Source of the DNA: DATARH01 sp035534855
Lineage (GTDB): Bacteria; Pseudomonadota; Alphaproteobacteria; ATCC43930; CGMCC-115725
Assembly: GCA_035534855.1 (NCBI GenBank)
Contig: DATLRD010000083.1
Coordinates: 68,286-132,285, forward strand
Direction: 5' to 3'
DNA length: 64,000 nt
Positions 17,075-26,987 of the stretch are shown in pieces; within the stretch, counting starts at the first letter, position 1; each line of letters starts with the position of its first letter. The notes beneath the pieces were generated by a model, which was not told where the DNA came from, did no database searches, and saw only the letters and a program-made list of their open reading frames with translations. The translations under genes were made by a program, and so were the position numbers.

Positions 17075-17959
17075 ATGATGCCGCGAACCGTCGATTCGCC
17101 GCTAAGCTCGCTAGAGCTTGAGCCGGCCGCCGCGCTCGGTGCCGTCGGGCCGGGTGCGCCGCGCCGCATCGTCGATCTCAGTTTGGGTCCGCTGCAGGTA
17201 CGGCTGGCCGAGAGCCCGACCGACATCGACGCGGCGCAGGCGCTGCGCTACGCCGTGTTCTACGAGCGGATGGGGGCGCAGCCGCTGGCGGAAATGGCCG
17301 GTCAGCGCCGCGATTTCGACCCTTGGGACAACATCTGCGACCACCTTTTGGTGCTCGACCACAGCCGCGGCCGGGGCAGCAGCGGCGTCGTGGGCACCTA
17401 CCGGCTGATCCGGCGCAGTGCGGCGCAGCGCTTCGGCCGGTTCTACTCTTCCGGCGAATACGACATCGCGCCGCTGGTTGCCTATCCGGGCGAGATCCTC
17501 GAGCTCGGCCGCTCGTGCGTCGACCCGGCCTATCGCGGGCGGGGGGTCATGCAGCTGCTGTGGAGCGGCATCGCGGCCTACGTCTTCCATTACGACATCG
17601 CGCTGATGTTTGGCTGCGCCAGCCTGCCGGGCACCGACCCCGACGCTCTGGCGGCGCCGCTGTCCTATCTGCACCACCACCATTTGGCGCCGCCGGAGTT
17701 GCGGGTGCAGGCGCTCGCCGAGCGCTACGTCGCGATGAACCGGCTGTCTGCCGATGCGATCGACGCCGGCGCCACCCGCGCCGTGCTGCCGCCGTTGATC
17801 AAGGGCTATCTGCGGCTCGGCGGGTTCGTCGGCGACGGCGCGGTGATCGACACGCAGTTCAACACCACCGATGTCTGCGTCGTGGTCAAGACCGAACTGG
17901 TCGCAGAGAAATATTCGCGGCACTACGTCCGGCAGTCGAAAGACCCGTGGACAGCATAG
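17075..17959 (+). CDS. olsB: L-ornithine N-alpha-acyltransferase (OlsB-like)
   Basis: A 294-residue GNAT-fold acyltransferase of the OlsB/hemolysin-like family, expected to transfer a 3-hydroxyacyl group from acyl-ACP to ornithine, the first step of ornithine lipid synthesis. Characteristic segments are ALRYAVFYERMGA, ILELGRSCVDPAYRG and FGCASLPGTDPD. The ATG at 17075 has AGGGAG eight bases upstream. It is followed at once by an acyltransferase gene, the usual olsB-olsA pair, which supports the assignment. The product is a phosphorus-free membrane lipid often made under phosphate limitation or acid stress; no Pho box was recognised. Confidence 0.88.
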   Translation: MMPRTVDSPLSSLELEPAAALGAVGPGAPRRIVDLSLGPLQVRLAESPTDIDAAQALRYAVFYERMGAQPLAEMAGQRRDFDPWDNICDHLLVLDHSRGRGSSGVVGTYRLIRRSAAQRFGRFYSSGEYDIAPLVAYPGEILELGRSCVDPAYRGRGVMQLLWSGIAAYVFHYDIALMFGCASLPGTDPDALAAPLSYLHHHHLAPPELRVQALAERYVAMNRLSADAIDAGATRAVLPPLIKGYLRLGGFVGDGAVIDTQFNTTDVCVVVKTELVAEKYSRHYVRQSKDPWTA

Positions 17960-17964
17960 AAAGC

Positions 17965-18819
17965 ATGGGCGCGACGACGCTCAGGCTGTGGCGCCTGGCG
18001 GTTTATCTCGCCTGGACGCTGCCGCTGATGCCGGTGCAGGCGTTGGGGATCGCCCTGCGACAGAAATGGGCGGCGAGCTTTCCGCGGTTTTACCACCGGG
18101 TGTGCTGCCGCATCCTCGGCCTCAGGGTGCGGCAGATCGGCCAGCCGACCGCGCGGCGGCCGGTGCTGTTTGCCGCGAACCATGTCTCCTACCTCGACAT
18201 CACTGTGCTCGGCTCGCTGATCCCGGGCTCGTTCATCGCCAAGGCCGAGGTGTCGGGCTGGCCGCTGTTGGGCTGGCTGGCCAAGCTGCAGCGCTCGGTG
18301 TTTGTCGATCGCCAGGTGCGCAGCACCGCGCAGCAGCGCGACGCGATTGCCGAGCGGCTGGCCGCGCGCGACGCGCTGATCCTGTTTCCGGAGGGCACCA
18401 GCAGCGACGGCAACCGCGTGCTGCCGTTCAAGAGCGCGCTGTTCGATGTCGCCAACGGGCGCGGCGGGCTGCCGCCGGTTACCGTGCAGCCGGTGTCGGT
18501 GGCCTATACGCGGCTCGACGGGATGCCGATCCGGCGCGGCTTTCGTCCGCTTTTCGCGTGGTACGGCGACATGGCGATGGCGCCGCACCTGTGGCGCCTG
18601 CTCGGCCTCGGCCGGATCGAGATCGTGGTTCAGTTCCACGACCCGGTTGCCTTTGCCGATTTCGGCTCGCGCAAGGCGCTGTCGGCGTATTGCGAGGCGT
18701 GCGTGGTCGGCGGCGTCAACGCGGCGCTGACCGGCCGCCAGCAAAAGATGCCGGGACCGCCGGCGCCCGACCGGCAGCATCCGATGGCGGCCGATCTTTC
18801 GGTCGTGGCGCGCGGATGA
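17965..18819 (+). CDS. olsA: Lyso-ornithine lipid O-acyltransferase (OlsA/PlsC-like)
   Basis: A 284-residue acyltransferase with the PlsC motifs: the catalytic NHVSYLD (His-x4-Asp), the FVDRQVR block and FPEGTSSDG. It starts with a hydrophobic segment, consistent with membrane association. Next to olsB its likely role is the second acylation in ornithine lipid synthesis; 1-acylglycerol-3-phosphate acyltransferase activity is the alternative. A GTG at 17947 overlapping the olsB stop is an equally possible start. It ends 37 bases before miaB. Confidence 0.82.
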   Translation: MGATTLRLWRLAVYLAWTLPLMPVQALGIALRQKWAASFPRFYHRVCCRILGLRVRQIGQPTARRPVLFAANHVSYLDITVLGSLIPGSFIAKAEVSGWPLLGWLAKLQRSVFVDRQVRSTAQQRDAIAERLAARDALILFPEGTSSDGNRVLPFKSALFDVANGRGGLPPVTVQPVSVAYTRLDGMPIRRGFRPLFAWYGDMAMAPHLWRLLGLGRIEIVVQFHDPVAFADFGSRKALSAYCEACVVGGVNAALTGRQQKMPGPPAPDRQHPMAADLSVVARG

Positions 18820-18856
18820 CCGCCCGGCTGTCGCGCCCCGGCCCCAGGTGGCACCG

Positions 18857-20200
18857 ATGAAGCGCCTGTTCGTAAAGACCTACGGCTGCCAGATGAACGT
18901 CTACGACTCGGCCCGGATGACCGAGCTGATGGCGCCGCTTGGCTACGCGCCGAGCGAGACGCCGGCCGGCGCCGATCTCGTGATCCTCAATACCTGCCAC
19001 ATCCGTGAGAAGGCGGCCGAGAAGGTCTATTCCGAGCTGGGTGCGATCCGCCGGCTCAAGCGGGCCAAGGAGCGCGGCGGCGGCCGCATGGTGGTCGCGG
19101 TCGCCGGCTGCGTCGCCCAGGCCGAAGGCGAAGAGATCATCGCCCGCGCCCCGGTCGTCGATGTCGTTCTTGGCCCGCAGGCCTATCACCGCCTGCCCGA
19201 ACTGGTGGCGCGCGCGATGCGTGAAGGCGGCGGCGTGCTCGACACCAGCTTTCCGCCAGAGCCGAAATTCGACCACCTGCCGGCGCGCACCGGCGAATCG
19301 CCGGTCAGCGCGTTCCTGACGATCCAGGAAGGTTGCGACAAGTTCTGCACGTTCTGCGTCGTGCCCTATACGCGCGGCGTCGAGTTTTCGCGGCCCGCGT
19401 CCGAGATCGTCGACGAGGCGCGCTGCCTCGTCGAGGGCGGAGCGCGCGAGATCACGCTGCTTGGCCAGAACGTCAACGCCTATCACGGTGCGGCCCCCGA
19501 CCGGCGCGGCGAATGGGGCCTCGGCGAATTGATCCGTGCGCTGGCCGCGCTGCCCGGCCTGCTGCGCCTGCGCTATACGACCTCGCACCCGCGCGATGTC
19601 GACGACGCGCTCGTCGCCGCCCACCGCGATGTCGAGCGGCTGATGCCATTTCTCCACCTGCCGGTGCAGAGCGGCGCCGACCGCATACTCGCGGCGATGA
19701 ACCGGCGCCACACCGCCGACGATTACCGCCGTATCGTCGCGCGGCTCCGGGCGGCACGGCCCGACATCGTGCTGTCCTCCGACTTCATCGTCGGGTTTCC
19801 CGGCGAAAGCGACGCGGATTTTCGCGCTACCCTTCACTTGGTCAAGGAGATCGGCTTTGCGCAGGCGTTCTCTTTCAAGTACTCGCCGCGTCCCGGCACT
19901 CCGGCAGCGGCGCTGCCGCAGGTTCCCGATATGGTAAAGGCCGAACGCCTGGCCGAATTGCAGACGCTGCTGCGCCGGCAGACCGAGGACTTCAACCGGC
20001 AGGCAGTCGGGCAGACCCTGCCGGTGCTGTTCGAGCGCCCGGGCCGCCATCCTGGCCAGCTGGTCGGCCGCGGCCCGCATCTCCACCCGGTTCACGCCGC
20101 GCTGCCGGCCGACCGGATCGGCGCGGTCGTGCCGGTCAGGATCGAGGCGGTGCAGGGCAACAGCCTAGCCGGCATCGCCGCCGGGGCCGCGGCCGCATGA
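18857..20200 (+). CDS. miaB: tRNA-2-methylthio-N6-dimethylallyladenosine synthase
   Basis: A 447-residue radical-SAM methylthiotransferase acting at tRNA A37. The N-terminal UPF0004 domain begins with KTYGCQMNVYDS and includes NTCHIREKA, which supply Cys ligands of the auxiliary cluster. The radical SAM motif is CDKFCTFC (Cys-x3-Cys-x2-Cys), near residue 162, and a TRAM domain forms the C-terminus. GTG at 18848 is an alternative start. The stop overlaps the phoH start (ATGA). The miaB-phoH-ybeY-corC-lnt order is widely conserved in proteobacteria. Confidence 0.96.
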   Translation: MKRLFVKTYGCQMNVYDSARMTELMAPLGYAPSETPAGADLVILNTCHIREKAAEKVYSELGAIRRLKRAKERGGGRMVVAVAGCVAQAEGEEIIARAPVVDVVLGPQAYHRLPELVARAMREGGGVLDTSFPPEPKFDHLPARTGESPVSAFLTIQEGCDKFCTFCVVPYTRGVEFSRPASEIVDEARCLVEGGAREITLLGQNVNAYHGAAPDRRGEWGLGELIRALAALPGLLRLRYTTSHPRDVDDALVAAHRDVERLMPFLHLPVQSGADRILAAMNRRHTADDYRRIVARLRAARPDIVLSSDFIVGFPGESDADFRATLHLVKEIGFAQAFSFKYSPRPGTPAAALPQVPDMVKAERLAELQTLLRRQTEDFNRQAVGQTLPVLFERPGRHPGQLVGRGPHLHPVHAALPADRIGAVVPVRIEAVQGNSLAGIAAGAAAA

Positions 20201-21210
20201 GCGCCGCCCCTCCTGCCGCGACGGCGATGGGCGGACGCCCGGGACGCCACCAGATCGAGTTCGACGACAACCTGCTGCTGCCGCTGCTCTACGGCGAGCG
20301 CGACCAGCACCTCGACCAGATCGAGCGCCAGCTGGGGGTGTCGCTGGTGCCGCGCGGCAACCGGCTGGCGATCAGCGGCCCCAGCTCGGCGATCGCCGTC
20401 GCACAACTGGCGTTGTCGCAGCTTTACGACCGGCTCAAGACCGGGCACGAGATTGATCCCGCCTCGGTCGAGGCGGCGATTCGCTTCGCCCAGGCCGAGA
20501 TCAACGACAAGACGCTGACGCTGTGGCGCGAGGATGCGGTGTTCCGCACCCGCAAGCGCCACATCGCCGCCCGCTCGGTGACCCAGGCGCTCTACGTCAG
20601 GGCGCTGCGCGAGCACGAGCTGGTGTTCGGCCTGGGGCCGGCCGGCACCGGCAAGACCTATCTGGCGGTCGCCGCGGCGGTCGACTTGTTGATGACCGGC
20701 CGGGTCGAGCGGATCATCCTGTCGCGCCCCGCGGTCGAGGCCGGCGAGCGGCTCGGTTTCCTGCCCGGCGACCTGCGCGACAAGGTCGACCCCTATCTGC
20801 GCCCGATCTTCGATGCGCTCAACGACATGCTGCCCCCCGAGCAGCTGCAGAAGCGGATGAGCAACGGCGAGATCGAGGTCGCGCCGATCGCCTTCATGCG
20901 CGGGCGTACGCTGGCCCATGCCTTCGTCATCCTCGACGAGGCGCAGAACACGACGCCGGTGCAGATGAAGATGTTTCTGACCCGGCTCGGCGAAGGCTCG
21001 CGCATGGTGGTAACCGGCGATCCAACCCAGGTCGACCTGCCGAGCGGCACGCGATCGGGCCTCGCCGACGCGCTCGACGCGCTGCACGACCTCGACGACG
21101 TGCGGGTGGTGCGCTTCACCCACCAGGACGTGGTGCGGCACAGCCTCGTCTCGCGCATCGTCAGCGCCTACGAGGCACGCGACCGGCGCGGACGCACCGG
21201 CGACGAGTGA
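20197..21210 (+). CDS. phoH: PhoH family ATPase
   Basis: A 337-residue PhoH-like (PhoL/YbeZ) ATPase. After an N-terminal KH-like region it has Walker A GPAGTGKTYLA (near residue 148) and Walker B FVILDEAQN. Members partner with the YbeY endoribonuclease, whose gene follows with a GTGA overlap. The ATG overlaps the miaB stop. A role in RNA or ribosome quality control is inferred from this context. Confidence 0.93.
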   Translation: MSAAPPAATAMGGRPGRHQIEFDDNLLLPLLYGERDQHLDQIERQLGVSLVPRGNRLAISGPSSAIAVAQLALSQLYDRLKTGHEIDPASVEAAIRFAQAEINDKTLTLWREDAVFRTRKRHIAARSVTQALYVRALREHELVFGLGPAGTGKTYLAVAAAVDLLMTGRVERIILSRPAVEAGERLGFLPGDLRDKVDPYLRPIFDALNDMLPPEQLQKRMSNGEIEVAPIAFMRGRTLAHAFVILDEAQNTTPVQMKMFLTRLGEGSRMVVTGDPTQVDLPSGTRSGLADALDALHDLDDVRVVRFTHQDVVRHSLVSRIVSAYEARDRRGRTGDE

Positions 21211-21725
21211 CGGTGCAGGCAGACCCGTTGATCGCCGCCCTTCCCGACCCGGAAGTCTCGATCACCATCGACCGCGGCGACTGGCCGCCGGAGGCGCCGG
21301 CCGCCGTGGCAGAAGCCGCCGGCCACGCGCTGCACCGCGCCCTGCCCGCCGCCCCCGCCGCCCTGGTGCTCGATATCACCCTGACCGACGATGACGAACA
21401 GCGCCGGCTCAACCGGACCTGGCGCGGCAAGGATGCGCCGACCAACGTGCTCGCGTTCCCCGCCGCCGATCCAGCGGTCGCGCCGCCGCCGGGCGCGCCG
21501 TGCCTGCTCGGCGACGTGGTGCTGGCGCTCGGCACGATCCGCCGCGAAGCCGCCGAACAGGAAAAGCCGTTCATCGACCATCTGCGGCACCTGGCGGTGC
21601 ACGGCGTGCTGCACCTGCTCGGCCACGATCACCAGAACCCCGATGAGGCGGCGGCGATGGAGGCGCGCGAAATCGCGATCCTTGCCGAATTGGGGGTGCC
21701 GGACCCCTATCGCGACACCATCTGA
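21207..21725 (+). CDS. ybeY: Endoribonuclease YbeY (rRNA maturation factor)
   Basis: A 172-residue zinc endoribonuclease needed for 16S rRNA 3'-end maturation and 70S quality control. The metal motif HGVLHLLGHDH is intact near residue 132, with RTWRGKDAPTNVLAF upstream. The start is GTG at 21207, overlapping the phoH stop as GTGA; a second GTG two codons later is possible. The next gene, corC, begins 24 bases downstream. Confidence 0.93.
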   Translation: MTVQADPLIAALPDPEVSITIDRGDWPPEAPAAVAEAAGHALHRALPAAPAALVLDITLTDDDEQRRLNRTWRGKDAPTNVLAFPAADPAVAPPPGAPCLLGDVVLALGTIRREAAEQEKPFIDHLRHLAVHGVLHLLGHDHQNPDEAAAMEAREIAILAELGVPDPYRDTI

Positions 21726-21749
21726 GAATTGGACGGGGATAGCTTCTTG

Positions 21750-22656
<907 letters not shown>

Positions 22657-22664
<8 letters not shown>

Positions 22665-24279
22665 GGCGGCCCTGCTGCGGGTGCGGCCGGGCACCCGCAT
22701 CGACACGCCGTTCAGCCGTCTGGCGCAGAGCGTCGGCGCGCTGTCCGGGTGGCGCCGCTACGGCCTCGCCGCGGCACTGGGCGCGCTGCTCGCCGGGGCG
22801 ATGCCACCGGTCGACATGGCACCGCTGATTTTTATCGCCTTTCCCGGCTTGTTGTGGCTCGACGACGGCCGCCGGCGGGTCCGGGCGTCGTTTGCCCTCG
22901 GCTATGCCTTCGGCCTCGGCTTTTTTGTCGCGGGCCTCTACTGGATCGCCGCCGCGCTGTTTGTCGACCTGACCGATTTCTGGTGGGCACTGCCGTTTGC
23001 GGTGGTCGGGATTCCGGCCGTGCTGGCGCTGCTGCCGGCGGCAGCGATGGCGTTGCTCGCGATGGCGACGGCACGGCTGCGCCTAGCCGGACTGGCCCGC
23101 GTGTGCGCCTTTGCGGTGCTGTGGAGCATCGCCGAATGGGTCCGCGGCCACGCCTTGACCGGGCTGCCGTGGAACCTCGTCGGCTATGCCTGGGCGGGCG
23201 GTTTCCCCGGCTCTATCGCGCTGTTGCAGATGACCGCCTGGACCGGCATCTACGGGCTTAGCCTGCTGACCACGCTGGCCGGCGTGCTGCCGGCGCTGCT
23301 CGGCGCCCGCATGCCGCTGCCCGAGTCGCGGCTGCGCAACCTGGCGCCGGTGCTGGGCGCCGCCGCGCTGCTGCTGGTACCCGCCGCGGCCGGGGCGATT
23401 CGCCTGGCGATGCACCCGACCGTGCTGACCCCGATCTGGCTGCGCCTCGTGCAGCCGTCGATCGCCGAATCGCTGAAGTGGAACCCGACCGCGAGCGAAG
23501 CCAATTTCCGCCAGCTGATCGATCTGAGCGCCGCGCCGGCGAAACACCAGTTGGCCGCGGTGCTGTGGCCGGAAGCGGCGGCCACCTATTTCCTCGGGCG
23601 GGACGCCGCGCATCGCGACGCGATCGCCGCGATCGCGCCAAAGGGCGGGTATGCGATCGTCGGAGCCGTGCGGGCGGAGCCGCCGGACGGGCCGGCCAAG
23701 CGCCTCTACAACAGCCTCGAGGCGATCGACCCGAGCGGCGCGATCCGCGCTGTCTACGACAAGGCACACCTTGTGCCGTTCGGCGAATACATGCCATTGC
23801 GCTCGATCCTGCCATTCAAGAAGCTCACGCCGGGCATGCTCGATCTGAGCCCCGGCCCGGGCCCGCGCACGATCGACCTGCCCGGGCTCCCGGCGTTTGC
23901 CCCGATGATCTGCTACGAGGCGATCTTTCCTGGCGCGGTGGTTGACGAGGCCGCCCGCCCGGCATGGATGTTCAATGCCACCAACGATGCGTGGTATGGC
24001 CGCAGTTCGGGCCCATACCAGCATTTCGCGATCAGCCGCACCCGTGCCGTCGAAGAGGGATTGCCGCTGGTCCGGGTCGCCAATAACGGGATCAGCGGGG
24101 TGGTCGACCCCGAGGGCCGGGTGCTGGCGCGCACCGCGCTCGACAGCGTCGGCTACGCCGATCTGCAGCTGCCGGCGGCGGGGGCGCGGACACTTTATGC
24201 GCGAGCTGGCGATTGGATATTTCTCGTATTGCTGATCGTGGCTTCGCTGCCGGTATGGTGGCGCCGGGCGTCACACTGA
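22657..24279 (+). CDS. lnt: Apolipoprotein N-acyltransferase
   Basis: A 540-residue integral membrane enzyme that adds the third acyl chain to lipoproteins at the periplasmic side of the inner membrane. The N-terminal ~220 residues hold about six transmembrane segments, including EWVRGHALTGLPWNLVGYAW. A nitrilase-like domain follows with the catalytic Glu (LWPEAA), Lys (YDKAHLVPFGEYMP) and Cys (MICYEAIFPG). A final hydrophobic segment precedes the stop. The ATG overlaps the end of corC, completing the miaB-phoH-ybeY-corC-lnt operon. Confidence 0.95.
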
Positions 24280-24316
24280 CGCGCCGCTGCGCTTTGGGGG
24301 CGTTCGGGCGCCCGGC

Positions 24317-24345
24317 TTGACGCATACCATGGTGTGCTTTATCAA
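24317..24345 (+). promoter_or_regulatory. Predicted promoter of the XRE regulator gene
   Basis: TTGACG (24317-24322), a 17-base spacer and TATCAA (24340-24345) lie about 30 bases before the XRE-family start, suggesting that the metK region has its own transcript separate from the lnt operon. Confidence 0.55.
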
Positions 24346-24377
24346 CGTGCCAGCCACACCGGCGAGCAAGCACGTAT

Positions 24378-24845
24378 ATGCCCCTTATTCGACAATCGCG
24401 CCGCCCCGGCCGGCAAAAAGCCGACAAGCCGAACCCCATTGATGTTCATGTCGGCTCACGCATCCGGCTGCGGCGGAACATGCTGGCCCTAAGCCAGGAA
24501 AAGCTCGGCGAAGCAATTGGGCTCACGTTCCAGCAGGTACAGAAGTACGAGCGCGGCGCCAACCGCGTCGGGGCCAGCCGCCTGCACGAATTGAGCCGGG
24601 TGCTCGACGTGCCGGTCTCGTTTTTCTTCGACGACATGGACCCGGTGCGGGCACCGGCGATCCCGGGCGGGTTTGCCGAGCCGCCGGCTGAAGATTTCGA
24701 CGCTGACCCGCTGCGCAAGCGCGAGACGCTTGAGCTGGTCAGCGCCTACTACCAGATCGACGATACGGTACTGCGCCGGCGGCTGTTTGAGCTGCTCAAG
24801 GCGATGGCGGCTGCGGAAGATCGCCGCACCGAGCCGGAACCCTAA
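24378..24845 (+). CDS. XRE-family helix-turn-helix regulator
   Basis: A 155-residue protein with a single Cro/CI-type helix-turn-helix (residues ~25-80: GSRIRLRRNMLALSQEKLG, then TFQQVQKYERGANRVG) and a C-terminal tail (LVSAYYQIDDTVLRRRLFELLKAM) resembling the SinR-like alphaproteobacterial group of short XRE proteins. It has its own promoter and lies 113 bases ahead of metK. Control of metK or of methionine/SAM metabolism is possible but is only inference from position. Confidence 0.85.
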   Translation: MPLIRQSRRPGRQKADKPNPIDVHVGSRIRLRRNMLALSQEKLGEAIGLTFQQVQKYERGANRVGASRLHELSRVLDVPVSFFFDDMDPVRAPAIPGGFAEPPAEDFDADPLRKRETLELVSAYYQIDDTVLRRRLFELLKAMAAAEDRRTEPEP

Positions 24846-24958
24846 ACCGCCCGGCGGGGTCTTTCGATCGGGCCTTGACGTTCGCTTCCCAACCATCGAC
24901 AACGGCGCCTCGCGGCCCTGCCCGGGCGGTATCAGCGACACGGCGAGAGGACGATCCG

Positions 24959-26119
24959 TTGGCAAAACGCGATTTCGTATTCACCAGCGAGTCGGTGTCC
25001 GAAGGCCACCCCGACAAGATCTGTGACCGCATTTCCGATGCGATCGTCGACACCTACCTGACCGCGGAGCCGCAGGCCCGGTGCGGCGTCGAGACCCTGG
25101 TGACGACCAATCTGATCGTGCTGGCCGGCGAGACACGCGGCCCCGCCTCGATCACCCCCGATCGGCTGATCGACGTGGCGCGCAACGCGGTACGCGAGAT
25201 CGGCTACGAGCAAGACAACTTCCACTGGCAGCGCGCCAAGGTCGAGTGCTTCATCCACAACCAGTCTGCAGATATCGCGCAGGGCGTCGATGCCTCGGGC
25301 AACAAGGACGAGGGCGCCGGCGACCAGGGCATGATGTTCGGCTTTGCCTGCGACCACACGCCGATGCTGATGCCGGCCCCGATCTATTACGCACACAACA
25401 TCCTGCGCGGGATGTCGCAGGCCCGCCACGCCGGCCAGACCCCGCTGCTCGGCCCGGACGCCAAGAGCCAGGTGACGCTGCAATACGTCAACGGTAAGCC
25501 GGTCTGTGCGACCAAGGTCGTGGTTTCGGTGCAGCACTCCGAGACCATCGATGACCGCGGCGTGCGCGAGATCGTGCGGCCCTACGTGCTCAGCGCGCTG
25601 CCCCAGGGGTGGATGTGCGACGAGGCCAATTTCCTCGTCAACCCGACCGGCCGCTTCGTGATCGGCGGGCCCGACGGCGATGCCGGCGTCACCGGACGCA
25701 AGATCATCGTCGACACCTATGGCGGCTGGGCGCCGCACGGCGGTGGCGCGTTTTCCGGCAAGGACCCGACCAAGGTCGACCGCTCCGGCGCCTACGCCGC
25801 GCGCTATCTGGCGAAGAACGTCGTCGCCGCGGGTCTTGCCAACGAATGCACGATCCAGGTCGCCTATGCGATCGGCGTCGCCAAGCCGCTGTCGTTCTAT
25901 GTCGACACCAAATCCGACATCGACGAAGCCAAGCTCGCGCAGGTGCTGCAGGAGCTGATGGACCTGACGCCGCGCGGCATCCGCACCCATCTGGGCCTCA
26001 ACCGGCCGATCTACACGCCGACCTCATCCTATGGCCATTTCGGCCGTGAACCCGAGGCGAGCGGCGCCTTCTCGTGGGAGCGCACTGACCTCGCCGACGA
26101 GTTGCGCCGCGCCTTCTGA
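24959..26119 (+). CDS. metK: S-adenosylmethionine synthetase
   Basis: A 386-residue enzyme making SAM from ATP and methionine. Hallmarks are GHPDKICDRISDAIVD near the N-terminus, GAGDQGMMFG in the middle and GGGAFSGKDPTKVDRS. The start is a TTG at 24959 (product begins MAKRDFVFTSES) preceded by GAGAGG at good spacing; upstream ATG and GTG codons would add residues unlike the family. SAM supplied here is used by neighbours TrmB, MiaB and UbiE. The trmB frame begins inside its 3' end. Confidence 0.96.
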   Translation: MAKRDFVFTSESVSEGHPDKICDRISDAIVDTYLTAEPQARCGVETLVTTNLIVLAGETRGPASITPDRLIDVARNAVREIGYEQDNFHWQRAKVECFIHNQSADIAQGVDASGNKDEGAGDQGMMFGFACDHTPMLMPAPIYYAHNILRGMSQARHAGQTPLLGPDAKSQVTLQYVNGKPVCATKVVVSVQHSETIDDRGVREIVRPYVLSALPQGWMCDEANFLVNPTGRFVIGGPDGDAGVTGRKIIVDTYGGWAPHGGGAFSGKDPTKVDRSGAYAARYLAKNVVAAGLANECTIQVAYAIGVAKPLSFYVDTKSDIDEAKLAQVLQELMDLTPRGIRTHLGLNRPIYTPTSSYGHFGREPEASGAFSWERTDLADELRRAF

Positions 26120-26813
26120 CCCGGCCGCGCCCGGCCTGCGGCTCTACGGCCGCCGCCGCGGCCGCAAGCTGCGCGCGGGCCAGCAGCGCCTTGCCGAGAC
26201 GTTGCTGCCCGAGTTGCGCTTTGCGCTCCCCGGCTCCGCCCCGCTTGACCCGGCATGCCTCTTCGCCGCACCGGTCGAGGCGGTGTGGCTCGAAATCGGC
26301 TTTGGCGGCGGCGAACACCTCGCCACCCAGGCCGCCGCGCACCCGAGCGTCGGCTTTATCGGCTGCGAGGTTTTCGAGAACGGGGTCGCCCGGCTGGTTT
26401 CGGCAATCGCCCGCGACCGCCTCGGCAATGTCCGCATTTTCGCCGACGACGCCCGGGCCCTGCTCGCCGCGCTGCCCGACCGCTCGCTCAGCCGGGTTTT
26501 CATCCTGTTTCCCGACCCGTGGCCCAAGGCGCGGCACAATAAGCGCCGCCTGGTGGCGCCGGCGACGCTCGACCAGCTCGCCCGCCTCATGACCGACGGC
26601 GCCGAGTTGCGGCTCGCAACCGACGATCCCGACTATCTCGCCTGGATGCTGGAAGCGGCGACTGCGCACCCCGATTTCGCATGGACCGCGCGCCGCGCCG
26701 CCGACTGGCGCGAGCGGCCGGCGGACTGGCCACCGACGCGCTATGAGGAAAAGGCCCGTGCGGCCGGACGCACCCCAACGTTTCTGCGCTTTTTGCGAAG
26801 GGCGCGGCGCTAG
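26046..26813 (+). CDS. trmB: tRNA (guanine-N7-)-methyltransferase
   Basis: A SAM-dependent enzyme forming m7G46 in tRNA. The SAM-binding motif is LEIGFGGGEHL and the catalytic/RNA-binding segment is FPDPWPKARHNKRRL; the family N-terminal landmark LYGRRRGRKLR is present. The start is unusual: no ATG, GTG or TTG lies between the metK stop and the conserved region, so the frame must begin within metK, at GTG 26046 (255 residues) or ATG 26031, giving an overlap of about 74-89 bases, unless a rare start codon is used. The 3' end is followed by the rimP promoter. Confidence 0.9.
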   Translation: MNPRRAAPSRGSALTSPTSCAAPSDPAAPGLRLYGRRRGRKLRAGQQRLAETLLPELRFALPGSAPLDPACLFAAPVEAVWLEIGFGGGEHLATQAAAHPSVGFIGCEVFENGVARLVSAIARDRLGNVRIFADDARALLAALPDRSLSRVFILFPDPWPKARHNKRRLVAPATLDQLARLMTDGAELRLATDDPDYLAWMLEAATAHPDFAWTARRAADWRERPADWPPTRYEEKARAAGRTPTFLRFLRRARR

Positions 26814-26852
26814 TCGCGCGGGCTGGGCGAGCTCCGGCGACCGCGATTACCC

Positions 26853-26880
26853 TTGCCAGCCAAGAGGCTTCCCCTATATA
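26853..26880 (+). promoter_or_regulatory. Predicted promoter of the rimP-nusA-infB operon
   Basis: TTGCCA (26853-26858), a 16-base spacer and TATATA (26875-26880) precede rimP. Transcription would begin near 26888, giving a leader of about 100 bases that runs through the hairpins at 26903-26920 and 26930-26956. Confidence 0.55.
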
Positions 26881-26929
26881 TGCAAAAGAAAAAGTCCCAT
26901 AGGGTCCGGTGCGCCGGGCCAGTTTGCGG

Positions 26930-26956
26930 AGTGGGCCGGCGGCCCACTTTTTCTTT
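26930..26956 (+). terminator. Intrinsic terminator/attenuator in the rimP-nusA leader
   Basis: AGTGGGCC-GGC-GGCCCACT is a perfect 8-base stem followed by TTTTCTTT. It lies downstream of the predicted rimP promoter and 32 bases before the rimP start, so it can act as an attenuator for the operon as well as the terminator of metK-trmB. An upstream hairpin (26903-26920, GGTCCGG and CCGGGCC arms) has a right arm complementary to part of the terminator. Confidence 0.7.
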
Positions 26957-26987
26957 GCCTGGGTCGGGATCAGCGGGATAAGGCCGA

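Noticed and set aside
24846..24958. SAM- or SAH-type riboswitch before metK
   Set aside because: A GACAACGGC string resembles part of the SAM/SAH motif, but the remaining conserved bases and the pseudoknot could not be matched, and other SAM classes do not fit. A covariance-model search would decide.
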